In this document: positions 1-9,096 of the stretch, piece by piece
Numbering within the stretch: the first letter of the stretch is position 1
How the letters are laid out: each line of letters starts with the position of its first letter
Program-made: the position numbers and the translations under genes
Assembly (NCBI RefSeq): GCF_004320535.1
Contig: NZ_SIHY01000001.1
Coordinates: forward strand, 1,116,001-1,180,000
DNA length: 64,000 nt
Direction: 5' to 3'
From: Arthrobacter sp. S41
Lineage (GTDB): Bacteria > Actinomycetota > Actinomycetes > Actinomycetales > Micrococcaceae
Notes under the pieces: generated by a model
Databases searched by the model: none
What the model saw: only the letters and a program-made list of their open reading frames with translations
What the model was told of the DNA's origin: nothing

Positions 1-1731
1 GCCTGGCAGCTGATCCACAAATCGCTCTGCTGCTTGGAATAGCGAGAGTACGGCGTCGAGGTCGTGGTCTGCTCTACGCGCTGAGTTCCCTGTACCAAGT
101 GCTTCGTCGCGCCATGCTTGGGCTCGACCGGAGGCTTCCCACATGGACCACAACGCAGTTTCGGGAGTTGCGGTGCCTGACGCTAGTTCGGTATTTAGCG
201 CTGTGTACATTTTCAGCAGACGTTGAAGTCCGAAGGCCGGCTTGCCTAGCTCAGCTGCCAGCTCTGGTTCTTGGAGGCAGGCTTCAAGCAACTCTTGGCT
301 TGAACGCCGTCCACCGTTGGCGGCTTCGCGCTGGCGTAGCAGCTGGCGCAGGCGTCTGATTTCCAGTGCCGTGCTCATGCCGTAACGCGATAACAGCAGG
401 TTTTGCATCAGCAACGGATCGTCAGCAACGGAGTTGTTGTGAGCCAGTTCTAGTAGGTCCAGTAGCGGACGGACCGCCCCCTCGTCCTTAAGCGGAATCT
501 CTGCCGGTGGGATTTGGACCGAGATTCCCTGTCCTTCTAGGAAACGGCTAAAGGAACGGACTTGGGAACCGTTACGGACAACAATTGCCATCTCGGAGAG
601 ACTGCGGTTTTCAAAGAGGTTGAGCTGAACGATGCGCTGGGCGATGAAGCGTTCTTCCAGCGTTGAGTTTTCAAAGGTCAAGGCAACACAGACATCGGTG
701 GCGCTACTCTGCGGTGGCTCAATCGTTCGCCCACGACTGCCAGCGGCTACGGGTACACGACGTACAATTCGTTGCCAAGCCTGCGTGATCAGGGCAGACA
801 TTCGATATCCGTGGGTCAGTTCAATATAGGTGACTGTTGTAGAGCTGGTGTAGTTCTGTTCAAATCGATGCAATTCATCGGTGCGTGCACCACGAAATCC
901 CTGAACTACGCTGTCGGGCGCGGCAAACGCAACTAATGCCCGGTCCTTGCCCAGAAGCGCTAGAAGCCGATGCTGTGACAGTGTTGCTTCTTGCAAGTCA
1001 TCTACCAACACCAATTGGAGCCGATCTTGTTCGGCATGAAGGAACGACTGGTTATCTTCAAGAATTTCGGCAGCGCGGGTGATTAGCCCTGCCGGGTCAA
1101 AAGCCTCGGCACTTCCCAGATCTAGAAGATCCCTGTATTCCTGATAAAAACCTGCAGCTGCCAGCCATTCAGGCCGCTGAGCTTGTTCACCTAAGCGCTC
1201 AACGTCGGCAGGTTCTAGTCCAAGTTCTGAGACTCGGTCAAAAAATTCACGGACCTCTTTGCGGAATCCACGAGTCTCAACGGCTAGTTCTAGTTCCTCG
1301 GGCCACTGCGGTCCAAGAGTCAGTCCTTGGGAATGTCCCTCAAGCAAGTTCCCAATCAAGGTGTCCTGCTCGGGACCAGAGAGCAATCTTGGCGGACGCT
1401 CTAGGAACGGCAATAGCCCTTCCACTCTTGCGCGTCTAATGAGATCAAAAGCGTAGGAGGACCATGAACGAACAACCGGTTCGGTAAAGGTCTGTTCAGC
1501 ACGTCGGCTTAGCTCATCACGGATTGAAGCGGCCGTCATACGGGTTGGCGCGATAATCAGTAGGGACTGCGGGTCCAAGCCGGCATCCAGATGGGCAACA
1601 GCGGTGCCGATCAGCGCACGAGTTTTGCCCGTACCGGGTGCACCAGTAACTAAGACCGGGGTACGCACCAATTGAAGCTGATCCACAATGTTTTCGGGAT
1701 CTGCCATAAGTTCGCTTCGTGCATCGTCCAT
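1..1731 (-). CDS. AdnA-like UvrD/Rep-family helicase (C-terminus beyond window)
   Basis: The reading frame runs leftward from an ATG at 1731 without a stop to base 1, so 577 codons are visible and the C-terminus is missing. A Walker A motif (GAPGTGKT) lies at residues 30-37, and a Walker B-like LVLVDDLQEA lies near residue 240. The layout fits a superfamily 1A helicase. In actinobacteria the gene next to an alkyltransferase-like gene is usually adnA, one subunit of the AdnAB helicase-nuclease that resects double-strand breaks. The PD-(D/E)XK nuclease domain expected at the C-terminus cannot be seen here. The start lies 2 bases after the stop of the upstream alkyltransferase-like gene, so the two are probably cotranscribed. 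A different UvrD-like helicase remains possible. Confidence 0.8.
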   Translation of the reverse strand, partial: MDDARSELMADPENIVDQLQLVRTPVLVTGAPGTGKTRALIGTAVAHLDAGLDPQSLLIIAPTRMTAASIRDELSRRAEQTFTEPVVRSWSSYAFDLIRRARVEGLLPFLERPPRLLSGPEQDTLIGNLLEGHSQGLTLGPQWPEELELAVETRGFRKEVREFFDRVSELGLEPADVERLGEQAQRPEWLAAAGFYQEYRDLLDLGSAEAFDPAGLITRAAEILEDNQSFLHAEQDRLQLVLVDDLQEATLSQHRLLALLGKDRALVAFAAPDSVVQGFRGARTDELHRFEQNYTSSTTVTYIELTHGYRMSALITQAWQRIVRRVPVAAGSRGRTIEPPQSSATDVCVALTFENSTLEERFIAQRIVQLNLFENRSLSEMAIVVRNGSQVRSFSRFLEGQGISVQIPPAEIPLKDEGAVRPLLDLLELAHNNSVADDPLLMQNLLLSRYGMSTALEIRRLRQLLRQREAANGGRRSSQELLEACLQEPELAAELGKPAFGLQRLLKMYTALNTELASGTATPETALWSMWEASGRAQAWRDEALGTGNSARRADHDLDAVLSLFQAAERFVDQLPG

Positions 1732-1733
1732 GG

Positions 1734-2123
1734 TTACAGTTCATCATCCATTTCCGACATTTTGGGGTTGCCCAACGACGATCTGAGGATATCTATTTCA
1801 TCCCAGGCAGCGGGGGTTGGGTTCCACCGGAACTTATTCATATCCACTTTTTTCTCTGGAAGCGCCAGCTTTTCTTCATTCCAATGTTCCAGCGCAACAG
1901 GCATCAACGGATCAGCGATACTTCCGTTAGCCCTCAAAACACGCCACCAAGGCGTTCCGCCAGGGGCCAGCGCCATCGCCTTGCCTACCTGGCGAGGCCC
2001 ACCACTGCCGAGCAGCTCGGCCACATCGCCGTAGCTCAGAACTGCACCCGCGGGAATCAATCGGGCCAGCTGATGGACGGCCTGGCCATATTCGATTGGT
2101 TCCTGAACTCCAGCTTCATTCAT
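1734..2123 (-). CDS. Alkyltransferase-like (ATL) DNA-repair protein
   Basis: A 129-residue protein of the MGMT C-terminal-domain family. The usual PCHRV active site of O6-alkylguanine alkyltransferases reads PWWRV here (residues 58-62), so the acceptor cysteine is a tryptophan. Family knowledge: such ATL proteins bind O6-alkylguanine without repairing it and hand the lesion to nucleotide excision repair. The ATG at 2123 was chosen because the region upstream in this frame looks non-coding and overlaps the divergent exonuclease gene. The stop lies 2 bases before the AdnA-like start, which suggests a shared transcript and a common DNA-repair role. M. tuberculosis keeps the same pairing (Rv3204 near Rv3202c, from memory). 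Confidence 0.87.
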   Translation of the reverse strand: MNEAGVQEPIEYGQAVHQLARLIPAGAVLSYGDVAELLGSGGPRQVGKAMALAPGGTPWWRVLRANGSIADPLMPVALEHWNEEKLALPEKKVDMNKFRWNPTPAAWDEIDILRSSLGNPKMSEMDDEL

Positions 2124-2211
2124 AGTCCTATTCTGCCAACTAGCTGCCGTTGATCCACAACATGCGCGTGTGGCCGCCGCTGTGTCCTTCTCAGCCTGTA
2201 GCGTTGTGCCT

Positions 2212-2895
2212 ATGAATGAATGGCACAAGGGCCTTGCAATTGGCTTTGACTTGGAAACTACCGGCGTTGATACAAACACCGCACGGATCGTTACAGCATC
2301 AGTGGTGCTCTTAGATGCACAGAGCAATGTGGTTAACCGTCGTGAGTGGTTAGTTAATCCTGAAGTCGAGATCCCGGAAGCTGCAACTGCGGTTCACGGT
2401 ATTTCCACCGAAAAGGCTCGCGCTGAGGGTGCACCAGCCAAGCAGTCTGTTCAAGAAATCATCCAGCTGTTGTCTTTCGCCTCCGAGCAGTCACCGATCG
2501 TCGCGTTTAACGCGTCCTATGATTTTTCGGTTCTTTACAATGAGGCCCTGCGTCATGATCTGCCACCGTTCTTCCCGGGCAACGTGATTGACCCGTTCAT
2601 CATTGATAAGCAGGTCGATAAGTTCCGCAAGGGCAAGCGCACGTTGAGCGCGGCCTGCGAGTTCTATGGTGTTGTTCTAGAAAACGCGCACACTTCCTTG
2701 GCTGACGCGGTTGCCTGTGTAGAGGTGGCCCGACAGATCGGTGAGCGCTACCCGCAGCTGCACGTCGAGCCGCAGGTTCTTCACGGATGGCAAATTGGTT
2801 GGGCTCGCGAGCAGGCGGAAAGCTTCCAAACTTACTTGCGCAAGACCAAGCCTGAAGCCGTTGTGGACGGTGCGTGGCCCATCATGGAGAGGTAA
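2212..2895 (+). CDS. DnaQ/DEDD-family 3'-5' exonuclease
   Basis: A 227-residue exonuclease-domain protein. The first DEDD motif is FDLETTG (Asp13, Glu15), followed by NASYDFSVL for motif II and HTSLADAVACVEV for motif III. All metal-binding acidic residues appear to be present. Family knowledge: DEDDh exonucleases of this type act as proofreading epsilon subunits or as free-standing DNA/RNA trimming enzymes. There is no polymerase or BRCT domain, so this is a free-standing enzyme. The ATG at 2212 was preferred over one 14 codons upstream because the family starts just before the FDLETTG strand. It is transcribed divergently from the ATL gene with about 90 bases between them. Confidence 0.85.
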   Translation: MNEWHKGLAIGFDLETTGVDTNTARIVTASVVLLDAQSNVVNRREWLVNPEVEIPEAATAVHGISTEKARAEGAPAKQSVQEIIQLLSFASEQSPIVAFNASYDFSVLYNEALRHDLPPFFPGNVIDPFIIDKQVDKFRKGKRTLSAACEFYGVVLENAHTSLADAVACVEVARQIGERYPQLHVEPQVLHGWQIGWAREQAESFQTYLRKTKPEAVVDGAWPIMER

Positions 2896-3141
2896 CTCAC
2901 ACACAAGACAAGCGCCTATGCCTGATGTCACAGATACCTTAGGTGCCGATGCGTCATTCCGCGGAAGTCAATAGTTCATCTTCTGTCACAATTTGAAGAA
3001 CAATCTTCGAGATGTCAACCTTTATGACTCTCGACTAAGAATCTTGAGGCGATTTTCGGCCCTATTCGGGCGATTTAGTTCGATGGTGGTTGAATGGAGG
3101 GTACTCTCTCTACCCATTTGAGAACTGAAGGAACCCGCCTA

Positions 3142-4134
3142 GTGATCACAGTTAGTGACCTGCGCAAGGTCTACCAGCAGGGCAGCAAAGATGTTGTTGC
3201 CCTTGATGGTGTCAGCCTTGAAGTCCCCACCGGGAAGATTCATGGCATCGTCGGACATTCAGGGGCTGGCAAGTCCACCCTTGTTCGCTGTTTGACCCTG
3301 CTTGACCAACCAACCTCTGGCACCGTAGCTGTCAACGGACAAGAACTGACCAACGTCAGTTCAAACGAGCTGCGCAATGCTCGCCGTCGCATCGGCATGG
3401 TCTTCCAGCACGCCAATCTTTTTGACTCGCGCACGACCGAGCAAAACGTTGCCTACCCACTGGAATTGGTTGGAACCCCCAAGGACCAGGTTGCTGCCAA
3501 GGTAGCTGAACTACTGGAACTAGTTGGTTTGACTCAGTTCGCTAAGGCGTACCCATCACAGCTTTCCGGCGGTCAGCGCCAGCGTGTAGGTATTGCCCGC
3601 GCCCTGACGACCGACCCCGACGTTTTGCTCTGCGATGAGCCAACGAGCGCACTGGATCCTAAGACTACGGATGAGATTCTTGAACTGGTCAAAGAACTCC
3701 GCGACCGTTTGAACATCACCGTTCTGATCATCACCCACGAAATGCACGTGGTAAAGCAGGCCTGTGATTCTGTCTCGTTGCTAGAACGCGGCAAGATTGT
3801 TGAAACCGGCTCCATTGAGCAGGTCATCACCAACGCCACCGGAAACCTCGCCTCGACGTTGCTACCACTTCCAGGCGATGCACCACGCGCAGAAGGTTCC
3901 GGCCCAGTACTGGACCTGCTCTACACCGGTCAGCAGGCCACTGAGCCCGTCATTTCTTCTGTAGCTCGCCAGTTCAACACTGATGTAAACGTGTTGGCCG
4001 GTTCTGTAGAGCAGCTTGGTGAACAGCAGTACGCGCACCTGCGCTTGCAGTTGAACGCTGATGCGGACTTGGACGCCATCGTGAACCATTTGACCTCCAA
4101 CGGCATCGCCGTAACCGTGAAAGGAGCCAAGTAG
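3142..4134 (+). CDS. metN: Methionine ABC transporter ATP-binding protein MetN
   Basis: The 330-residue ATPase of the MetNIQ importer for L/D-methionine. Walker A GHSGAGKST is at 38-46, signature LSGGQRQR at 141-148 and Walker B ending LLCDEP near 162-167. The last 80 or so residues form the NIL (ACT-like) domain, which in this family senses intracellular methionine and inhibits transport. The GTG at 3142 was chosen because AAGGA lies about 10 bases upstream and the protein then begins MITVSDLRK, as homologues do. An in-frame ATG at 3094 would add 16 residues. It is followed after 3 bases by metI. I could not recognise a SAM riboswitch or T-box in the leader. Confidence 0.92.
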   Translation: MITVSDLRKVYQQGSKDVVALDGVSLEVPTGKIHGIVGHSGAGKSTLVRCLTLLDQPTSGTVAVNGQELTNVSSNELRNARRRIGMVFQHANLFDSRTTEQNVAYPLELVGTPKDQVAAKVAELLELVGLTQFAKAYPSQLSGGQRQRVGIARALTTDPDVLLCDEPTSALDPKTTDEILELVKELRDRLNITVLIITHEMHVVKQACDSVSLLERGKIVETGSIEQVITNATGNLASTLLPLPGDAPRAEGSGPVLDLLYTGQQATEPVISSVARQFNTDVNVLAGSVEQLGEQQYAHLRLQLNADADLDAIVNHLTSNGIAVTVKGAK

Positions 4135-4137
4135 ATC

Positions 4138-4803
4138 ATGGATTTCTTTACTCCAACAGTCCTCAAGGCCATGGGCACCGCCACCGTTGAAACGCTTGAG
4201 ATGGTTGTTATCTCCGGTGTCATCACCATCGTTATTGGCCTAGTTCTCGGCATTCTGCTTCACGTCACTGGCAAGGGCGGATTGACTCCAATTCGCTGGA
4301 TGAACGTCGTACTTTCCGGAATCATCATCAACATCACCCGCTCGATTCCATTCGCCATTCTCATGGTGTCCTTGATTCCGTTCTCCGCCTTGGTGGTTGG
4401 CACCTCGATTGGCCCAATCGCTGCCTCGGTTTCACTGACCATCGGTACTATTCCGTTCTTCGCCCGTCTAGTGGAAACCGCCCTTCGCGACGTTTCCTCC
4501 GGCAAGGTTGATGCAGCGCTGGTCATGGGTTCTACAAAAATGCAGACCATCCGCAAGGTACTGGTTCCCGAAGCCATGCCAGGCATCATCGCAGCGGTTA
4601 CAACAACCGTAGTGACGCTGATTGGTTACTCTGCAATGGCCGGTTTGGTCGGCGGTGGCGGTTTGGGTCGCATGGCTTACACCTACGGCTACACCCGCTA
4701 CAACATGCCAATCATGATCACCACGATCATCGTTATCGTCATCATGGTGCAGCTTGTGCAGATCGTTGGCGACTTGATTGCCCGCAAAGTCGATCACCGC
4801 TAA
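4138..4803 (+). CDS. metI: Methionine ABC transporter permease MetI
   Basis: A 221-residue integral membrane protein with about five hydrophobic segments. It has the BPD-type permease signature around residues 115-140 (ETALRDVSSGKVDAALVMGS), the EAA loop that docks on MetN. Two copies form the transmembrane channel of MetNIQ in the family. It starts 3 bases after metN, so the two genes are translationally linked. The binding-protein gene metQ follows after a 111-base gap that holds an inverted repeat. Confidence 0.92.
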   Translation: MDFFTPTVLKAMGTATVETLEMVVISGVITIVIGLVLGILLHVTGKGGLTPIRWMNVVLSGIIINITRSIPFAILMVSLIPFSALVVGTSIGPIAASVSLTIGTIPFFARLVETALRDVSSGKVDAALVMGSTKMQTIRKVLVPEAMPGIIAAVTTTVVTLIGYSAMAGLVGGGGLGRMAYTYGYTRYNMPIMITTIIVIVIMVQLVQIVGDLIARKVDHR

Positions 4804-4834
4804 AACAAATAAAGACTTCCATCGGTCTACCGGT

Positions 4835-4894
4835 GGAGCCGTGGACTATGTCATGACACGGCAATCCTCACTCGCAACCGAGCCCCACGGCTCC
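4835..4894 (+). promoter_or_regulatory. Inverted repeat in the metI-metQ gap
   Basis: Two perfect 10-base arms, GGAGCCGTGG at 4835-4844 and CCACGGCTCC at 4885-4894, enclose a 40-base loop between metI and metQ. The right arm ends 20 bases before the metQ start. As RNA this would form a 10-bp GC-rich stem without a U-tract, so it is not an ordinary terminator. It could stabilise or process the transcript, or be a regulator site. Its function is inferred only from position. Confidence 0.5.
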
Positions 4895-4914
4895 AACTCA
4901 AAGGAAGACAAGTT

Positions 4915-5763
4915 ATGCGTAAAAAGCTCACACTTGCAATCACCGGCATTGCCACCGCATTTGCACTCACCGCTTGCGGTAGCAGCTCACCATCAGCTGA
5001 TGCGAATGCAACCTTGGACCCAGCAAAGCCTGTCACCATCAAGGTAGGCGCCAGCCCAGTTCCACAGGCTGACATTCTTCGCTTCGTTGATGAGAACCTA
5101 GCCAAGGATGCTGGCATCGACCTGGACGTCGTTGAATACGACGATTATGTTCTGCCTAACACTTCGCTAGAAGATGGATCGCTGGACGCCAACTACTTCC
5201 AGACCGAGGCATACCTGAAGACTGAAACCGAAGAAAAGGGCTACAAGTTCGCCCACGGTGCCGGTATCCACGTAGAGCCAATGACCGTCTTCTCGAAGCA
5301 GTTCAAGGATCCTAAGGAAGTTACCGAGGGCACCACCGTTCTGCTGAACAACGACCCAGTAAACCAGATCCGCGGCATGCGTGTTCTGGAAACGGCTGGC
5401 CTGCTCAAGAACATCGCTGATGACGATTCAATCCTCACCGTCCAGGACGACAAGGAAAAGAACCCTCTGTCTCTCAAGCTCAAGGATGCCAACGCTGAGC
5501 AGGTAGTTCAGTACTACAAGAGCGACAAGTCCATTGGCGTTGCTGTGATCAACGGTAACTTCATCGTTCAGGCAAAGCTGAACAAGGATGAGATGCTAGC
5601 TCAGGAATCCGGCGACAACAACCCAAACGCTAACTTCCTGACCTGGCGTGAAGGCGAAGACACCGCCGCCATCAAGAAGCTTGAAGAGCTTTTGCACTCC
5701 GATGAAGTTCGCGCCTACATCAAGAAGACTTGGACCGACGGCAGCGTCATCCCAGCTTTCTAA
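4915..5763 (+). CDS. metQ: Methionine-binding lipoprotein MetQ
   Basis: A 282-residue NlpA/MetQ-family substrate-binding protein. It has a lipoprotein signal peptide: positive start MRKK, hydrophobic stretch, then lipobox LTAC with the lipidated Cys21. After lipidation it sits on the outer face of the membrane and delivers methionine to MetNI. The motif YDDYVLPNTSLEDGSLDANYFQ is typical of the family. A GGAAG ribosome site precedes the ATG. It is the last gene of the metNIQ operon, closed by a strong terminator. Confidence 0.92.
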   Translation: MRKKLTLAITGIATAFALTACGSSSPSADANATLDPAKPVTIKVGASPVPQADILRFVDENLAKDAGIDLDVVEYDDYVLPNTSLEDGSLDANYFQTEAYLKTETEEKGYKFAHGAGIHVEPMTVFSKQFKDPKEVTEGTTVLLNNDPVNQIRGMRVLETAGLLKNIADDDSILTVQDDKEKNPLSLKLKDANAEQVVQYYKSDKSIGVAVINGNFIVQAKLNKDEMLAQESGDNNPNANFLTWREGEDTAAIKKLEELLHSDEVRAYIKKTWTDGSVIPAF

Positions 5764-5809
5764 TCTCCACTTTTGAATAGGAGCACCGCTCCTAGTTCGA
5801 AGCATTCCA

Positions 5810-5843
5810 CAGCCCGAGTTCCTCACGGAACTCGGGCTGTTTT
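5810..5843 (+). terminator. Rho-independent terminator after metQ
   Basis: A 13-bp perfect stem (arms 5810-5822 and 5827-5839) with a TCAC loop is followed by TTTT. It lies 46 bases after the metQ stop and ends the metNIQ transcript. Confidence 0.9.
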
Positions 5844-5890
5844 GCGTTCCGGAAGAATCTATAATCAGAAGATTTCAGGGCACAAGAAAG

Positions 5891-5935
5891 CCCGGGGCAG
5901 GCGGCACCAGAAAATATGGTTCCGCCTGCCCCGGG
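5891..5935 (-). terminator. Rho-independent terminator after hemL
   Basis: A 14-bp perfect GC stem (arms 5891-5904 and 5922-5935) lies 15 bases beyond the hemL stop. Read on the minus strand it is followed by CTTTCTTGT, a T-rich tail, so it ends the heme operon transcript. Confidence 0.85.
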
Positions 5936-5950
5936 ATCTATTACTCTTGT

Positions 5951-7258
5951 TTAGGCCTTCGCCTCGGCAGCAGCCTTGGCTGCTGCTGGAAGGGCTGCAA
6001 AGATCTTCTCCATTGCAGCATCATCGTGAGCTGCCGAGACGAACCATGCTTCGAAGACACTTGGTGGCAGGTAAACGCCTGAGTCAAGCATGGAGTGGAA
6101 GAACGGCGCGTAGCGGAAGACTTCCTGGGCCTGTGCATCAGCGTAGTTGTGCACGCCGTTTTCGGCCGTGCCGAACGCAACCGAGAACAACGTTCCGGCA
6201 CGCTGGATCGAGTGGTTCAGGCCCTCGGCGTTGAACGCCTCGGTGATAGCTGCCTGCAATGCATCAGACTGCTTGGTCAGGTGCGCGTAGACCTCTTCGG
6301 TCGCATTGCTCAACTGTGCGATACCAGCAGCCATAGCTACAGGGTTGCCCGAGAGCGTGCCAGCCTGGTACACCGGACCCAGTGGCGCCAAGTAGTCCAT
6401 GACGTCGGCACGACCGCCGAGCGCAGCAGTAGGAAGGCCACCGCCGATAACCTTACCGAAGGTGTAGAGGTCTGCGGTCCAGCCCTCGACCTTTCCGGTC
6501 AAGCCCCAGTAGCCCGAGGAAGAAGCACGGAAACCGGTGAGCACTTCATCAACGATGAGCAGTGCGCCATGCTTGGCGGTGGTTTCCTTCAGAAACTTGT
6601 TGAAGCCCTCTTCAGGGGTCACCACACCCATGTTGCATGGAGCTGATTCGGTAATGACCGCAGCGATATTGGCACCATGCTCAGCGAACGCAGCTTCAAT
6701 GGCGGTGCGATCGTTGTATGGCAGCACCAGGGTTTCTGCGGCGGTGGCCGCGGTAACCCCAGCGGAACCTGGCAACGCCAAGGTAGCCAGTCCGGAACCT
6801 GCATCAGCCAGCAGGCCGTCCAGGTGTCCGTGGTAGCAACCGGAGAACTTGATGATCAGGTCACGACCGGTGTAGCCACGAGCCAAACGAACCGCGGTCA
6901 TGGTGGCCTCGGTACCGGTAGAAACCATGCGCACACGGTCTACACCGCCCATCCGTGACTTGATCAGCTGACCGAGCTTGGCCTCATCCGGAGTGGACGC
7001 GCCAAAGGACAGACCACGATCAACGGCGGCGTGTACCGCAGCTTGGATCTCTGGGTGCGAGTGGCCGAGCAAGGCTGGGCCCCACGAGCAAACCAGGTCA
7101 ACATATTCCTTGCCATCTGCATCGGTGAGGTAAGCACCCTTGGCGCCAACCATAAATGGTGGAATACCGCCGACTGAACCGAAGGCGCGTACTGGCGAGT
7201 TCACGCCACCAGGCATGACCTCGCGGGCCTCGGCGAAGAGCTGTTCTGAGTTAGACAT
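5951..7258 (-). CDS. hemL: Glutamate-1-semialdehyde 2,1-aminomutase HemL
   Basis: A 435-residue class-III PLP aminotransferase that converts glutamate-1-semialdehyde to 5-aminolevulinate, the second step of the C5 heme pathway. The PLP lysine is Lys269 in TFGKVIGGG. Nearby VDEVLTGFR carries the conserved Asp that contacts the pyridine nitrogen. Length is normal for the family. It is the last gene of the minus-strand heme cluster, starting 5 bases after the hemB stop. The substrate comes from HemA, encoded at the far, divergent end of the cluster. Confidence 0.95.
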   Translation of the reverse strand: MSNSEQLFAEAREVMPGGVNSPVRAFGSVGGIPPFMVGAKGAYLTDADGKEYVDLVCSWGPALLGHSHPEIQAAVHAAVDRGLSFGASTPDEAKLGQLIKSRMGGVDRVRMVSTGTEATMTAVRLARGYTGRDLIIKFSGCYHGHLDGLLADAGSGLATLALPGSAGVTAATAAETLVLPYNDRTAIEAAFAEHGANIAAVITESAPCNMGVVTPEEGFNKFLKETTAKHGALLIVDEVLTGFRASSSGYWGLTGKVEGWTADLYTFGKVIGGGLPTAALGGRADVMDYLAPLGPVYQAGTLSGNPVAMAAGIAQLSNATEEVYAHLTKQSDALQAAITEAFNAEGLNHSIQRAGTLFSVAFGTAENGVHNYADAQAQEVFRYAPFFHSMLDSGVYLPPSVFEAWFVSAAHDDAAMEKIFAALPAAAKAAAEAKA

Positions 7259-7263
7259 CAGTC

Positions 7264-8247
7264 TTACTTACCTTCCTTAAGCCAGCCGGCAACTTCGGCT
7301 GCATAGTATGTGAGAATCTGTTGGGCACCGGCACGCTTGATGGAAAGCAAGGACTCAAGAACCGCGCCCCTGCGATCGATCCACCCATTGGCAGCGGCGG
7401 CTTCGATCATCGCGTACTCACCGGAAATTTGGTAAGCGGAGACCGGCACTGGGGAGAAATCTGCAATGTCGCGCACGATATCCAAGTAGCTCATGGCTGG
7501 CTTGACCATGATCATGTCAGCGCCCTCGGCGATGTCCAGCTCTGCCTCGATGACGGCTTCGCTTCGGTTGGCGCTGTCCATCTGGTAGGTACGGCGGTCA
7601 CCAACCAGCTGGGAGTCTACGGCTTCACGGAATGGACCGTAAAAAGCGCTGGCGTACTTGGCACTGTAGGCCAACAGCGCGATGTTCTGGCGTCCGGCTA
7701 GATCAAGGGCCTGGCGGATCACACCGATCTGACCGTCCATCATGCCCGATGGAGCCAAAATGTGGGCACCGGCCTCGGCCTGCGCCAGGGCCATCTGCGC
7801 GTAAATGTCCAACGTTGCATCGTTGTCCACCTGGCCATTGGCATCAAGGACACCGCAGTGGCCGTGCGAGGTGAACTCATCCAGGCACACATCGGACATG
7901 ACCAATAGTTCGTCGCCAACCTCGGCGCGGACCGCAGCAATACCCTGATTCAAGATCCCCTGTGGGTCGATTCCGGCAGATCCGGTTTCGTCGCGTTCTT
8001 CAGGGATGCCAAAGAGCATAATTCCACCCAGGCCGCGTTCTGCCGCGTCATTGGCAGCAGCCTTCAGCGAGTCCATGGAGTGCTGAACAACGCCGGGCAT
8101 GGAGCTGATTTCGTTTGGCTTGCTAAATCCTTCACGGACGAAGGCTGGCAAAATCAGCTGTCGAGCGGACAGCTCATTTTCAGCCACCAAACGGCGCATG
8201 GCTGGATTCTGCCGCAATCGGCGAGGACGGTGCTCAGGGAAACCCAT
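7264..8247 (-). CDS. hemB: Delta-aminolevulinic acid dehydratase HemB
   Basis: A 327-residue porphobilinogen synthase that condenses two 5-aminolevulinate molecules. The Schiff-base lysines are Lys197 ([12 protein letters not shown]) and Lys249 ([10 protein letters not shown]). The metal site reads [14 protein letters not shown]: two of the cysteines of the zinc-type enzyme are kept but the middle one is Asp, so the metal may be mixed or magnesium-like. It lies between hemD and hemL in a tightly packed operon. Confidence 0.95.
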   Translation of the reverse strand: MGFPEHRPRRLRQNPAMRRLVAENELSARQLILPAFVREGFSKPNEISSMPGVVQHSMDSLKAAANDAAERGLGGIMLFGIPEERDETGSAGIDPQGILNQGIAAVRAEVGDELLVMSDVCLDEFTSHGHCGVLDANGQVDNDATLDIYAQMALAQAEAGAHILAPSGMMDGQIGVIRQALDLAGRQNIALLAYSAKYASAFYGPFREAVDSQLVGDRRTYQMDSANRSEAVIEAELDIAEGADMIMVKPAMSYLDIVRDIADFSPVPVSAYQISGEYAMIEAAAANGWIDRRGAVLESLLSIKRAGAQQILTYYAAEVAGWLKEGK

Positions 8248-8267
8248 AGCTCTACTTTCTGTCTTGA

Positions 8268-9086
8268 CTACTTACTATCTGCAGCTTCGGTCGTACCGTT
8301 GAGCAGCAGCAAATCTTTGGCCGCGTCGGCTAGGCCACGCGGGGTCGGCTGGGTGGCGATCGCATGCACCGGGATGGATGCTCGGGCCATAGCCTTGGCC
8401 GTGGGCTGACCGATGGCAATGGTTCGCATCCTTTGCGGCAGCGGGCCAGCAACAAGTTCTGCGAAGCGTTTTGCCACCGAGGGAGCCGAGAAAACGACCA
8501 GATCCATCAGTTCCAGTTTCTCACTGATCGCCTCAGCCTGCAGAATATTCAGCGACTGGGTAGGCACCGATGAATCTACCGGTACTCCCCCGCTGCCCGC
8601 GGCGACGCTGCGGTAGGCTTCAAATTCATCCACGCTCACTGGTAGCAAGGCAAGCGCGTCCGCCAAGGTGGGGCTGGCCAAGTCCCCATGCGGGTAGCAC
8701 AGGTGTGCATCAGTTTCAGGCTGCCATTCGTCTCGCATCCCTGCCGCTGACTGCAGTGTGGGCTGAAAATCTACTTCTCGCCCCCAGAGCTCGCTAATGG
8801 CAAGGCTGGTTTTTTCACCCACCGAAGCGATACGCAGACTTGCCGGTAAGCGCTGCTCCCCGATCAATTGATCAACAACTCGCACCGTATTCAGGCTGGT
8901 AACAACCAACCACTGATACTTACCGGCAAGCAGTTGCTCGCTCATGCGCACTAGCTCCGTACGATCTGTTGGCCAGATAGTATCGATCAGCTGGGCACAC
9001 CACGAAGCGATACCCAGCTGGTCAAATTCCTGCACCGTAGCTTCGGCTCGTGCCGGGTTACGCAGGATTAGGGCGTGATAGGTCAT
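8268..9086 (-). CDS. hemD: Uroporphyrinogen-III synthase HemD
   Basis: A 272-residue protein placed between hemC and hemB, where actinobacteria carry hemD. It cyclises hydroxymethylbilane with inversion of ring D. The family is poorly conserved and has no short diagnostic motif. I see the two-domain pattern, with LVVTSLNTVRVV near residues 75-87 and DLVVFSAPSVAKRFAEL near 205-221, both typical strand-helix turns. The ATG at 9086 was preferred to a TTG at 9134 that would overlap hemC by 38 bases. It leaves a 10-base gap after the hemC stop. Confidence 0.87.
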   Translation of the reverse strand: MTYHALILRNPARAEATVQEFDQLGIASWCAQLIDTIWPTDRTELVRMSEQLLAGKYQWLVVTSLNTVRVVDQLIGEQRLPASLRIASVGEKTSLAISELWGREVDFQPTLQSAAGMRDEWQPETDAHLCYPHGDLASPTLADALALLPVSVDEFEAYRSVAAGSGGVPVDSSVPTQSLNILQAEAISEKLELMDLVVFSAPSVAKRFAELVAGPLPQRMRTIAIGQPTAKAMARASIPVHAIATQPTPRGLADAAKDLLLLNGTTEAADSK

Positions 9087-9096
9087 GAGCGGGTGT

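Noticed and set aside
2896-3141. SAM riboswitch or T-box in front of metN
   Set aside because: No conserved core of these switches could be read. A weak GGGTA/TACCC hairpin at 3099-3116 is too small to call.
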